A stretch of DNA of 40,090 nucleotides from Bacteroidota bacterium (lineage in GTDB: Bacteria; Bacteroidota; Bacteroidia; Bacteroidales; F082). The position numbers were made by a program, and so were the translations under genes. The stretch is taken from assembly GCA_003650425.1 (NCBI GenBank), contig QMPP01000002.1, positions 1 through 40,090 on the forward strand. Direction: 5' to 3'. A model generated the notes under the pieces. That model did not search any database. It was not told where the DNA came from and saw only the letters and a program-made list of their open reading frames with translations. Numbering within the stretch: the stretch's first letter is position 1; each line of letters begins with the position of its first letter. Positions 1 to 9,151 of the stretch are shown here, in pieces.

Positions 1-2572
1 TACCTGCTTCATGCTCAACCGGAATCAAATCACTCTCGGTCAACCGAATAGTTTTAAAGTTATCAATACGCAACAGGTTCCACATCACATTCTCAAAATT
101 GTTATCGGTATCTTTTACCTTTTCAAATTGAAATCCATTTTCAAACGTCAAGCTATTGGTAGTTGGCAAACATCTCAAAAACCGCTTGTCGTAATCAGCC
201 AGCGCTTTTACAAAAAACAGGGTTATGTCAAAACCGTTAAAACCAAACCGGTCGGGCTCAGTATTAAAACTATTTTTATAATCGGCAACAAACTGTTTTG
301 TGGAGGAAAGGTTATAGTTTACAAAATCGCTGGCAAAATAGGTAAGATTTAAATTATTAAGCAACGCATAATCCATCCGCTTAATTTGCTCCCATAACGG
401 TACCCCCACAATATTAATATTAAATGTATCGCGTACACGATTTAACTTGTTTACTACATCCATGATATAAGGCTTATCGTTGCCGTAAATAATGACCAGG
501 TTATTTCGAATAACGGATGCATTATCAAGAAACGGGTGCAGGCTGTCCACCATATAATTAATCAGTATCGGCTTATTATCGAAGGCAGTACTATCGTACA
601 GATAGGCATCAACAACAGCAGGGTCAACAGGTACTCCTTCAATATTAAAATAAAGCGAAACGGGTTCTCCCTCTTCATCGAGCCTGTTGGCTACCTCAAC
701 GGCAACGTTGTTAATATCAACATTGGAGAGGCTAACCGTTTCAGGGATTTTTTCCTCCATGGCGGTTATCAACGAATGCACCAAATCAGCATCTTTATAG
801 GGCGTTTGGGTGATGATGAAAATTTTATCGTGCGCGTAACGATTTTTGATGAGCTCGACCAGCAACGGTATCTGCGAAGCTTCACCCGGTTTAACCTTGA
901 TAACATTATCATACTTTCCCAAAATTTCACTTCTAAAAGTGAAAGGATTCACCACGGGAATATGAAAATTTTCGGCAAACAGGGCTACCTGATTAAAACT
1001 TTTACTATAAAAAGGGCCAATTATCAAATCCATATCACGCAACTCATGACGCTGAAGGGTTTTAGCCGTTTTGGTAATTTTGTTATCCACATCATACACG
1101 TTCAACTCGATGTTGTATCCCATCCGCTTTAGCGAATCAATTGCAAGGTAAGCCCCTTCCAAAAACTCAACAAAAGTAAAAGGCTTAAACCCAGGTTGAA
1201 AAGTTTTCAGAAATTCAGCAGAATTTATACTATCCATCTCTTCCAGATACAAGGGAACCATCAGCGCCACCTTCATCTCTTTCCCACGGTATGGTTTAGG
1301 CTTACACTGTTGCTGACCATTTTTCTTCTCAACGTTGGTGCTACTCGTTGGCTCTTTCACCGGTTCCGTGTCAATAAGAACAGCATGCTCACCTCCGGGA
1401 ACTTTTACCGTTTGCCCAGCATAAACCCTCTTTTTTAAGCCCCGATTGGCCGCTTTCAGTTCCATGTAACTTATTTTAAAAAGTCGTGCAATTTTTTTGA
1501 GTTTGGTTTTACGAGGCACCTGATAATAGATAAAGTGCGGTTTCTTTTCCAGTTTGGGAATAACAAGCACCTGACCTGAACGCAAGTATGACCCGCTTAA
1601 TGAAGGATTAAGCCTGAACAACGTTTCAGTAGCCACACCAAATTTACGGGCGATGGTGTAAATATTTTCCCCGTTTTGAACCGTGTACCTGAAACTGGTT
1701 TTTGCTTTACCTGGCTGTTTTGACGGTGTTTCTTTTTGTGGGTTAGTATCAATAATACGAGGTTGCTTCCTGCTGCGTTGTTTAACCCCGGGAATAACCG
1801 CATAAGCAGGAATCCGCAATCGATCACCCTGGACAACAGTCTGTAGTCCAGGATTTACACTTTTCAAGTCAATTTCCGAAATCTGATACTTTTCAGCAAT
1901 ACTCTTCAATGTTTCTCCCCGCACAACCACATGGCGATAGTTCTCCATCACTTTAATGTTTGGGTTAAAGCTCACGGCATTCACTTTCTCATGTTTCGGC
2001 TTTTGCTGGATAGTACGAACGTTTTCATTTTCCATCGAAACATTGGGAGCAGGCACATCGGCAAGCTGAGGAGTTTTATAGGGTTTGGTTTGTTTTCCAT
2101 CCAAAATAGAAAACGAAGCCTCCACCGGAACCTTAATATACTCTCCCTCTTTTAGTGGCTCCGACAAGTCAGGGTTGGCAAGCCGCACATACCTTTCAGG
2201 AATATTGTAAAGTTGAGCAATATGCGAAAAGTGTTCGTTGGCATCAACAATGTGATAAAAAAAATCAAATTTTGCCGACGACACCTCAGCGTTAACCTCG
2301 GTTTCTTTATTCACGGTAGGAATCCACAGTTGCTGACCAATCTGTAAACCGTATTTGGCATCGGGGTTTTCGAAATAAATTTCATCGATGGTTACATCGT
2401 AAGCTTTGGAAATTGAATACACCGTTTGTCCTTTTTGAACCGTGTGAACATAAAACTGTTTACCATTTCTCTCCTGTATGTCATTGCTTTTAGGAATGTA
2501 AACCCCCTGCGCCAACAGGCTAAAGTTTACCAGTACAAAAGCCAGCAACAAAACAATGTTTTTACTTTTCAT
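1..2572 (-). CDS. LysM-repeat protein with C-terminal type-1 periplasmic-binding (ABC substrate-binding-like) domain; 3' end lies outside the window
   Basis: Minus-strand frame is open from ATG at 2572 (MKSKNIVLLLAFVLVNFSLLAQGVYIPKSND...) to the window edge. About five LysM-like units (e.g. YTVQNGENIYTIARKFGVATETLFRLNPSL, HVVVRGETLKSIAEKYQISEIDLKSVNPGL), then a Leu/Ile-binding-protein-like region (KVALMVPLYLEEMDS...DLIIGPFYSKSFNQVALFAENFHIPVVNPFTF). Absent from the ORF track because it runs off the edge. Confidence 0.88.
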   Translation of the reverse strand, partial: MKSKNIVLLLAFVLVNFSLLAQGVYIPKSNDIQERNGKQFYVHTVQKGQTVYSISKAYDVTIDEIYFENPDAKYGLQIGQQLWIPTVNKETEVNAEVSSAKFDFFYHIVDANEHFSHIAQLYNIPERYVRLANPDLSEPLKEGEYIKVPVEASFSILDGKQTKPYKTPQLADVPAPNVSMENENVRTIQQKPKHEKVNAVSFNPNIKVMENYRHVVVRGETLKSIAEKYQISEIDLKSVNPGLQTVVQGDRLRIPAYAVIPGVKQRSRKQPRIIDTNPQKETPSKQPGKAKTSFRYTVQNGENIYTIARKFGVATETLFRLNPSLSGSYLRSGQVLVIPKLEKKPHFIYYQVPRKTKLKKIARLFKISYMELKAANRGLKKRVYAGQTVKVPGGEHAVLIDTEPVKEPTSSTNVEKKNGQQQCKPKPYRGKEMKVALMVPLYLEEMDSINSAEFLKTFQPGFKPFTFVEFLEGAYLAIDSLKRMGYNIELNVYDVDNKITKTAKTLQRHELRDMDLIIGPFYSKSFNQVALFAENFHIPVVNPFTFRSEILGKYDNVIKVKPGEASQIPLLVELIKNRYAHDKIFIITQTPYKDADLVHSLITAMEEKIPETVSLSNVDINNVAVEVANRLDEEGEPVSLYFNIEGVPVDPAVVDAYLYDSTAFDNKPILINYMVDSLHPFLDNASVIRNNLVIIYGNDKPYIMDVVNKLNRVRDTFNINIVGVPLWEQIKRMDYALLNNLNLTYFASDFVNYNLSSTKQFVADYKNSFNTEPDRFGFNGFDITLFFVKALADYDKRFLRCLPTTNSLTFENGFQFEKVKDTDNNFENVMWNLLRIDNFKTIRLTESDLIPVEHEAG

Positions 2573-2627
2573 AAATGATGATTGAAAGAATTTTCCAAAT
2601 ATAAAACAATCTCAAAAACAACGTTGA

Positions 2628-4157
2628 TTATTCCCATTCTATTGTGGCAGGAGGCTTGGAACTGATGTCGTACACCACGCGATTAACCCCTTTTACCCTA
2701 TTGATGATATCGTTTGAAACTTTCGAGAGGAACTCGTAAGGCAACTTCGACCAGTCGGCGGTCATGCCATCGGTTGACTCAACGGCTCTTAATGCTACCA
2801 CGTTTTCGTAAGTTCGTTCATCACCCATCACACCTACCGAGTTTACCGGCAGCAAAATAGCAGCAGCCTGCCAGACTTTATTATACAAGTTCCATTCGCG
2901 TAAACCACTAATAAAAATGGCATCAACCTCCTGAAGTATCTTTACCCGTTCAGGGGTTATCGGTCCTAATATCCGAATACCCAACCCCGGCCCGGGAAAC
3001 GGGTGTCGCTCCAGCAGATGAGCCGGCATTTGCAAAGCTTTGCCAATCCGGCGCACTTCATCTTTAAAAAGTGTATTAAGCGGCTCAACCACTTTTAGCT
3101 TCATATAATCGGGCAGCCCACCCACGTTATGGTGCGATTTAATGGTAGCTGACGGCCCTTTTACCGAAACCGACTCAATAACGTCGGGATAAATGGTACC
3201 CTGTGCCAGCCATTTTACATTCTCAATCAGATGGGCTTCCTGGTCGAAAACATCAATAAAGGTTTTACCGATGGCTTTTCTTTTTCCTTCCGGCTCCGAA
3301 ATACCGGCCAGGGCTTTGTAAAACAAACCGGCAGCATCAACACCTTTTACATTAAGCCCCATATCCTTGTAGGAGTGAAGCACCTCTTCAAACTCATTTT
3401 TACGCAACAACCCGTTATCAACAAAAATACAGTAAAGATTTTTGCCAATGGCCTTGTGCAACAGCACGGCCGCCACCGACGAATCAACGCCACCCGAAAG
3501 CCCGAGTACCACTTTATCATCCGCTAACTTTTCTTTCAGGGCTGTCACGGTTGTCTCAACAAACGAATCGGGGGTCCAGTCCTGTGAACATCCGCACACA
3601 TCAACCACAAAATTTTTCAACAGCTGCGTTCCTTCGGTAGAGTGATAAACTTCAGGATGAAACTGAATACCAAAAGTCTCCTCCCCCGCCACTTTAAAAC
3701 CTGCCACCTCTACACTTCCGGTACTGCTGATAATATTAAAATTTTCGGGAAGTTTTAAAATAGTATCGCCATGCGACATCCACACCTGGCTACCATCCGA
3801 AATACTTTTCATCAATTTACATTCTCTGTCAATATAACCCAGGTTGGCACGGCCATATTCACGAATCCTGGAAGGCAGAACCTCTCCCCCGTCATGCTGC
3901 GCCAGAAACTGTGCCCCATAACAAACACCCAATAGCGGCAATCTGCCTCTGATGTCTGACAAGTCAGGGACAGGAGCTTCGTTATCTCGTACCGAAAAGG
4001 GGCTTCCCGAAAGGATAACACCTTTTATATCTTCACTAATTTCGGGAACTTTGTTAAAGGGATGAATCTCGCAATAAACATTTAGCTCACGCACCCTGCG
4101 GGCGATTAACTGGGTATATTGCGAACCAAAATCTAGGATAAGGATGGTTTCTTTCAC
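2628..4157 (-). CDS. guaA: GMP synthase (glutamine-hydrolysing)
   Basis: [71 protein letters not shown]-terminal [14 protein letters not shown]; full length 509 aa. Confidence 0.98.
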   Translation of the reverse strand: MKETILILDFGSQYTQLIARRVRELNVYCEIHPFNKVPEISEDIKGVILSGSPFSVRDNEAPVPDLSDIRGRLPLLGVCYGAQFLAQHDGGEVLPSRIREYGRANLGYIDRECKLMKSISDGSQVWMSHGDTILKLPENFNIISSTGSVEVAGFKVAGEETFGIQFHPEVYHSTEGTQLLKNFVVDVCGCSQDWTPDSFVETTVTALKEKLADDKVVLGLSGGVDSSVAAVLLHKAIGKNLYCIFVDNGLLRKNEFEEVLHSYKDMGLNVKGVDAAGLFYKALAGISEPEGKRKAIGKTFIDVFDQEAHLIENVKWLAQGTIYPDVIESVSVKGPSATIKSHHNVGGLPDYMKLKVVEPLNTLFKDEVRRIGKALQMPAHLLERHPFPGPGLGIRILGPITPERVKILQEVDAIFISGLREWNLYNKVWQAAAILLPVNSVGVMGDERTYENVVALRAVESTDGMTADWSKLPYEFLSKVSNDIINRVKGVNRVVYDISSKPPATIEWE

Positions 4158-4200
4158 AGGTACTGTTTTTTAGGTTGATACCGATTGAACAATTCAGTGG

Positions 4201-4208
4201 CAAAGATA
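4201..4208 (-). promoter_or_regulatory. Bacteroidota -7 box (TATCTTTG on minus strand) for guaA
   Basis: caaagata on + strand; matches TAnnTTTG, about 43 nt upstream of guaA ATG. Confidence 0.5.
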
Positions 4209-4256
4209 GGCTTTTCAATAATATTGTCCTGACTGAAAACGAGAAGATGATTAGCT

Positions 4257-4264
4257 TATCTTTG
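4257..4264 (+). promoter_or_regulatory. Bacteroidota -7 box TATCTTTG, 2 nt before the ATG at 4267
   Basis: ttaTATCTTTGccATG context (actual: gcTTATCTTTGCCATG); matches TAnnTTTG. Confidence 0.45.
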
Positions 4265-4266
4265 CC

Positions 4267-7200
4267 ATGAAAAAGTTGAATCCGGTTATGAGATTTTTTG
4301 CAAAAATAATACTTGTATTACCCTTGTTAACGGGGTTAATGTTTACTTGTTCGTGCAATCAGGGTAACGCTAGCAGGAATCAGAAAATGAGCTGTGGTGC
4401 CGAAAAACTCTCGAAAGACAAAACCAGCTTTTTAGCCGATAACCATCAGGGATACCTGTTTAGCAGCGGAATTACTCAAACAAACCACGAAGCCCATTCG
4501 GGAAATTTTTCGGTTTTAGCCACCAAAAAACACCCCTATGTTTTTTCGATTACCCTAAAAAATATTGGCCCCGATCAATATTACAAAGTATCGGTCTGGA
4601 AAAAATCAAGTCCTGATAAAGGAGCATTGGTAGTATCGGATAAAACAGCGAAAAGATTGTATCTTATCACCAACAAACCCAAAACAAAAGATGCCAAAGG
4701 GTGGGAAAAACTTGAAATTGATTTTTTTACACCCCCCAATTTTGCAGCAGAAGAGTTAAAAATATATTGCTGGAGCATTCATGGCGATTCCGTTTACTTT
4801 GATGACCTTACAATTGTTAACACCGAAAAAAAATATCCTGTTTATAAGGAAGACCCTCTGATAGTTGTTTTAGACACCTCCAATTACAAAAAATTCATCA
4901 CCAAGCGTATCAAAGCCTTTAACGCCGGTGTATTACAAACCGAACAAAGCGACTGGGTAAAAGGCATCCTTTTCAGCAACAACAAAATGATGAAAGCCAA
5001 ACTACGTTTAAAAGGTGATTGGCTTGACCATCTTGTGGGCGACAAATGGTCGTTTAGGATTAAAATGCGAAAGAATTATGTATGGAAAAGACTTCGGGTG
5101 TTTTCCATTCAAACCCCTTTTGCCCGGGGATTTCTATACGAATGGTATTCGCATGTTTTGTACAGCAGTCAGGATATTTTAACGACCCGTTACGGTTTTA
5201 CACCCTTGATAATGGGTAATAAGTCAAAAGGACTTTATGCCTGGGAAGAGCATTTTACCAAACAGCTTGTAGAATATCGTCAAAGACGTGAGGGGCCCAT
5301 TTTAAAATTTTCGGAAGAGGCTTTTTGGCAGATACAGCGTATTGCTAAAGAAACCTGTCGCTGGCCCGATTTCCCAGCTTACAACTGTTCGGTTATCGAA
5401 CCGTTTTCACAAAATAAAACAGTAAAAAACCGGGTACTTTATCGTGAATTTTTAATTGGTGCTCAATTAATGAACCAGTACAAATACAATATCGGTAAAC
5501 CTGCCGATATTTTCGACCTGCCCCGCCTGGCCAAATATTATGCCATGCTTGACATCACCCACGCACGGCATGGTATGGCATGGCACAATCAGCGTTTTTA
5601 CTACAACCCCGTTATCTGCAAACTCGAGCCCATTGCTTACGATGGGTTTACCGACCATTTAAGTTTTGATTTCACCATAAACGATAATATGGCCTGGCAG
5701 GTACTTAGCGGAAAAAAAACAATTCCGGAAAACTACAACTTTTATTACCTGTTTGAAGATTCAACTTTTGTAACTCTTTATCTAAATTATCTTAAAAAAT
5801 TTAGTCGTGCCGGTTTTACTGACTCCATGAAAAACTTATTTAAAAAGGATGCCGTTTATTACGATTCGCTTATCAGGCTGGAATTTCCTTTAGAAAGATT
5901 TGATACCGGATTTTTAACCAAAAGCGCCAGGGGTGTCCGGGAGTATTTGCCAAAACTGGAAGATTTCTTAAAAACCCAAATAGCCGGCAACTCCCTTCAT
6001 GCTCATATCATTCCCGAAGATAATACAGATTCGGTTACGCTCTTCAAAGCCCCCTCATTTTATGTTACGGCCTACCTCGAAAGCAGTAATCCGGATAGCA
6101 TTGTGATTGAGGTTCACAACTTCTTCGGCAAAAAAATCAAGCTTCTCGGAACAGGCTCGAAGAAAAGATATATTCAAACCTTTTTTACTAAACCGGTTTT
6201 TGTAGCTCCTTACAAAAAAGGGAATCACGGAGTTGTAAAACGTGTTGTTTCGGAACCGGGAAGCAGTTTCCTGTTTTTTCAGGTGGAAGGAACAGAAGAA
6301 CTTTACACGGCATTTATAAACCCCTGGCCTTATCCCAAAGGTATAACGCCCCAACAAGAGCTGGCGGCAAAGGCATCTATAAAAAACGCCATGCTTGTGG
6401 ATACCATTATCAACCATAAAATATACATCAAAAAAGGAAACACCACCCTTAATTCAAAGTTTGTTATTCCAAAAGGTTATCAGGTGTTTTTTGAACCCGG
6501 AACCCATATCGACCTGGTAAGCAAGGCATTGATCCTTTCCTATTCTCCGGTATTTATTAATGGTACCGGTAACAACCCTGTTATTATCTCTTCATCGGAC
6601 GGAACCGGAAACGGTTTCACGGTGTTACAAGCGAATAAGCGTTCGAAAATAGAATATGTTAAATTTGAAAAAATGAACACCCTCAATTATAAAGGATGGA
6701 CTTTGTCAGGTTCGGTTACTTTTTACGAGTCGGATGTTGATATCAATCATGCTGAATTTAACAACAACGGTTGCGAAGATGCACTCAACATCGTACGTTC
6801 TGATTTCAACCTTCGAAACAGCCGGTTTTCCAATACCTGGGGCGATGCATTCGACTCAGATTTTAGTAGAGGGCTGGTCGACAGCGTTTTGTTTACCAAC
6901 ATCGGAAACGATGCCATCGACTTTTCAGGAAGCCGTATTAAAATTACTAACAGCACCATTAACGGAGCTAAAGACAAAGGCGTTAGCGGAGGCGAAGATT
7001 CGCATCTAATGGTTGAAAACACAAGTATTTCCAATGCCAACATTGGCCTGGCTTCAAAAGACCTGTCCACACTTGATGTTACAGATTCAAAGATTAAGAA
7101 TTGCCAGTACGGACTGGTTCTGCTACAAAAGAAGCCTGAATATGGCCCGGCAAGTATGAAACTTAATAAGGTTACTATTCAAAAATCAAAAGTCCGGATG

Positions 7201-7284
7201 CTTATCGAAAAAGGCTCGAAAGTTATTTTTAACGGCAAAACAATCAAAGGCGACAAAAAAAAGGTTGCCGAAATGTTTTACTAG
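4267..7284 (+). CDS. Lipoprotein with CBM-like jelly-roll, CotH-kinase-like domain and C-terminal right-handed parallel beta-helix
   Basis: Signal/lipobox MRFFAKIILVLPLLTGLMFTCSCNQ. Jelly-roll pattern HSGNFSVLATKKHPYVFSITLKNIGPDQYYKVSVWKK...GWEKLEIDF...VYFDDLTIV. CotH-like MKAKLRLKGDWLDHLVGDKWSFRIKM...GLYAWEEHFTKQLVEYRQRREGPILKFSEE...HNQRFYYNPVICKLEPIAYDG. Beta-helix rungs SDVDINHAEFNNNGCEDALNIVRSDFNLRNSRFSNTWGDAFDSDFS... Confidence 0.7.
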   Translation: MKKLNPVMRFFAKIILVLPLLTGLMFTCSCNQGNASRNQKMSCGAEKLSKDKTSFLADNHQGYLFSSGITQTNHEAHSGNFSVLATKKHPYVFSITLKNIGPDQYYKVSVWKKSSPDKGALVVSDKTAKRLYLITNKPKTKDAKGWEKLEIDFFTPPNFAAEELKIYCWSIHGDSVYFDDLTIVNTEKKYPVYKEDPLIVVLDTSNYKKFITKRIKAFNAGVLQTEQSDWVKGILFSNNKMMKAKLRLKGDWLDHLVGDKWSFRIKMRKNYVWKRLRVFSIQTPFARGFLYEWYSHVLYSSQDILTTRYGFTPLIMGNKSKGLYAWEEHFTKQLVEYRQRREGPILKFSEEAFWQIQRIAKETCRWPDFPAYNCSVIEPFSQNKTVKNRVLYREFLIGAQLMNQYKYNIGKPADIFDLPRLAKYYAMLDITHARHGMAWHNQRFYYNPVICKLEPIAYDGFTDHLSFDFTINDNMAWQVLSGKKTIPENYNFYYLFEDSTFVTLYLNYLKKFSRAGFTDSMKNLFKKDAVYYDSLIRLEFPLERFDTGFLTKSARGVREYLPKLEDFLKTQIAGNSLHAHIIPEDNTDSVTLFKAPSFYVTAYLESSNPDSIVIEVHNFFGKKIKLLGTGSKKRYIQTFFTKPVFVAPYKKGNHGVVKRVVSEPGSSFLFFQVEGTEELYTAFINPWPYPKGITPQQELAAKASIKNAMLVDTIINHKIYIKKGNTTLNSKFVIPKGYQVFFEPGTHIDLVSKALILSYSPVFINGTGNNPVIISSSDGTGNGFTVLQANKRSKIEYVKFEKMNTLNYKGWTLSGSVTFYESDVDINHAEFNNNGCEDALNIVRSDFNLRNSRFSNTWGDAFDSDFSRGLVDSVLFTNIGNDAIDFSGSRIKITNSTINGAKDKGVSGGEDSHLMVENTSISNANIGLASKDLSTLDVTDSKIKNCQYGLVLLQKKPEYGPASMKLNKVTIQKSKVRMLIEKGSKVIFNGKTIKGDKKKVAEMFY

Positions 7285-7333
7285 TTTTATCTACTTTTCT
7301 CCATATTTACCATCCTCAATCCGGCAGATTAAA

Positions 7334-7341
7334 TAAATTTG
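7334..7341 (+). promoter_or_regulatory. Candidate -7 box TAAATTTG for mobA
   Basis: gattaaaTAAATTTGccacgcATG; 6 nt before the ATG. Confidence 0.35.
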
Positions 7342-7347
7342 CCACGC

Positions 7348-7959
7348 ATGATTATCAAAGATGAATTAACAGGCATTATTCTGGCAGGCGGCAAAAGCAG
7401 CCGCATGGGAAAAGACAAAGGGCTTTGCGAGTTTAACGGCAAAGCACTGGTTTCGTATGCCCTCGAAACCTTAAAGCCGTTGTGTGGAAAAATGATAATC
7501 AGTGCCAACCATTTTCCGGAAAAATACAAACAGTTTGGCGTACCTGTAATAAGCGATGAGATAAAAAACATTGGCCCTATGGGTGGAATATACACCTGTT
7601 TAAAACACTCAACCACCCGGCATAATCTTGTATTGTCGTGCGACACACCCTTCGTGGGAATCATTTTGCTTAAGCATCTTTTAGATCATGTTCAAAATGA
7701 ACAGGTGGTTGCCCCGGCTCATCATACCTTTTTAATAGAGCCTCTTAGTGCCTATTATGCCACCAACGTATTAGATGCCATAAAACAGTCCATCAACAAC
7801 AACGACTACAAACTCATTAATCTTTTTAAAGGCGTTCGGTTTAAATCGGTTTTAATGGATACGCTACAACCATTTAATGCCGATCAGTCATTTTTAAACA
7901 TCAACAAGCCTGAAGATTTGGAAACAGCAGAAAAAATAATTTCAAAAATCAATGAGTAA
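7348..7959 (+). CDS. mobA: Molybdenum cofactor guanylyltransferase-like nucleotidyltransferase
   Basis: GIILAGGKSSRMGKDKGLCEFNGKALVSYALE, GPMGGIYTCLK, LVLSCDTPFV, NINKPEDLETAE. ATG at 7348 preferred over the track's TTG at 7339, which overlaps a TAAATTTG promoter box. Confidence 0.88.
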   Translation: MIIKDELTGIILAGGKSSRMGKDKGLCEFNGKALVSYALETLKPLCGKMIISANHFPEKYKQFGVPVISDEIKNIGPMGGIYTCLKHSTTRHNLVLSCDTPFVGIILLKHLLDHVQNEQVVAPAHHTFLIEPLSAYYATNVLDAIKQSINNNDYKLINLFKGVRFKSVLMDTLQPFNADQSFLNINKPEDLETAEKIISKINE

Positions 7960-9130
7960 CAAACAAAACGATATTTGGTTAAAAGCCTCGGTGGTTGGCG
8001 GGCTTTGGGCTTCCATGGAGATTATCGTGGGTAGCTTTTTACATAACACGCGGTTGCCTTTTGCCGGATCAATCCTCGCTTTCGCGGGAACCATTTTACT
8101 CATAGGATTCTACCAGCTTTGGCCTCAACGAGGTTTAATAATCCGTGCGGGACTTATCACGGCCATTATGAAATCAGTGTCGCCCAGTGCCATTATTTTA
8201 GGTCCCATGACTGGTATTATCACCGAGGCAGCCCTGATTGAGTTAGTCATTATCCTGTTAGGCAATAATTTTCCTTCGGTGGCCTTTGCAGGAGTGCTTA
8301 GTTTATCAAGTGCCCTATTTCATAAAATAATAAGCGTTATTATCCTGTATGGATTTAACGTAATTACCATTTATGTTAACGTAATCAATTTTGCACTAAA
8401 GCAATTTGATATTAAAGAAGCTGCCCCTAAAGAGATACTTTTTGCATTGCTTGTCGTTTATGTTGTTACAGGCATTATTGCAGGCGTTGCCGGCTTGTTT
8501 CTTGGTAAAAAAGCCCTTAAGCTGCGTTCTGAAATTCCTCAAGAGATATTTGAAAAAGGCATAAAAGAGAAAGAATTTTTTGATCTTTCGGGAAAACAAA
8601 AAACCAAAGAACTTTTGCTCTGGATTCATATTATTGCCATTCCAACAGGACTATTTCTATTCAATTTTAAAGGATTGTTGACAGGAGGTATTTACTCGAT
8701 GGTTTATGTATTGTTGTTTGGCTACTACTACCGTAATTCAATGCGACGCTTACGAAAGCCCATCTTTTGGTTACAGTTAATCCTTATAATTTTACTATCG
8801 GCGTTTTTTTGGAACACACATAGCACCGACGGCGTTTCATTAAGTATGGAAGGCTTTTGGGCAGGTCTCGAAATGATGATTAGAGCCATCTTTATCGTGG
8901 TTGCTTTTTCGGCATTAAGCGTAGAGTTACGAAACAAGAAAGTTAGAAATTTCCTGTTTAAGGTGGGTGTTGGTAAGTTTTATCAATCGGTGGGAATGGC
9001 CTTTGGGGCACTTCCTCAAATGATTGTGCTGTTACCTACTGCCAAAGAGATTATTAAAAAACCGGTAGCCTCACTACTCAAACCATTGATTTATGCTGAC
9101 AGTTGGCTGAAAATTTTTAAAAAACAGTAA
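7952..9130 (+). CDS. Polytopic membrane protein; possible fused ECF-transporter substrate-binding (S) + transmembrane (T) subunit
   Basis: About 10 hydrophobic segments; N-half S-component-like (RLPFAGSILAFAGTILLIGFYQLWPQRGLIIRAGLITAIMKSVSPSAIILGPMTGIITEAALIELVIILLG); C-half EcfT-like (GLEMMIRAIFIVVAFSALSVELRNKKVRNFLFKVGVGKFYQSVGMAFGALPQMIVLLP). Start overlaps the mobA stop (ATGAGTAA). Confidence 0.55.
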   Translation: MSNKQNDIWLKASVVGGLWASMEIIVGSFLHNTRLPFAGSILAFAGTILLIGFYQLWPQRGLIIRAGLITAIMKSVSPSAIILGPMTGIITEAALIELVIILLGNNFPSVAFAGVLSLSSALFHKIISVIILYGFNVITIYVNVINFALKQFDIKEAAPKEILFALLVVYVVTGIIAGVAGLFLGKKALKLRSEIPQEIFEKGIKEKEFFDLSGKQKTKELLLWIHIIAIPTGLFLFNFKGLLTGGIYSMVYVLLFGYYYRNSMRRLRKPIFWLQLILIILLSAFFWNTHSTDGVSLSMEGFWAGLEMMIRAIFIVVAFSALSVELRNKKVRNFLFKVGVGKFYQSVGMAFGALPQMIVLLPTAKEIIKKPVASLLKPLIYADSWLKIFKKQ

Positions 9131-9151
9131 ATACATCCTAGCAATAATCCG

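Noticed and set aside
11-1438. Plus-strand ORFs 11-352, 536-1132, 1196-1438 (and 1931-2155)
   Set aside because: Antisense shadows of the long minus-strand LysM/periplasmic-binding gene; no recognisable protein features.
1597-1836. Minus-strand 79-aa ORF
   Set aside because: Alternate frame inside the LysM gene, whose own frame gives clear LysM repeats.
6747-7070. 107-aa minus ORF inside the CotH/beta-helix gene
   Set aside because: Antisense shadow of a repetitive, well-supported coding region.
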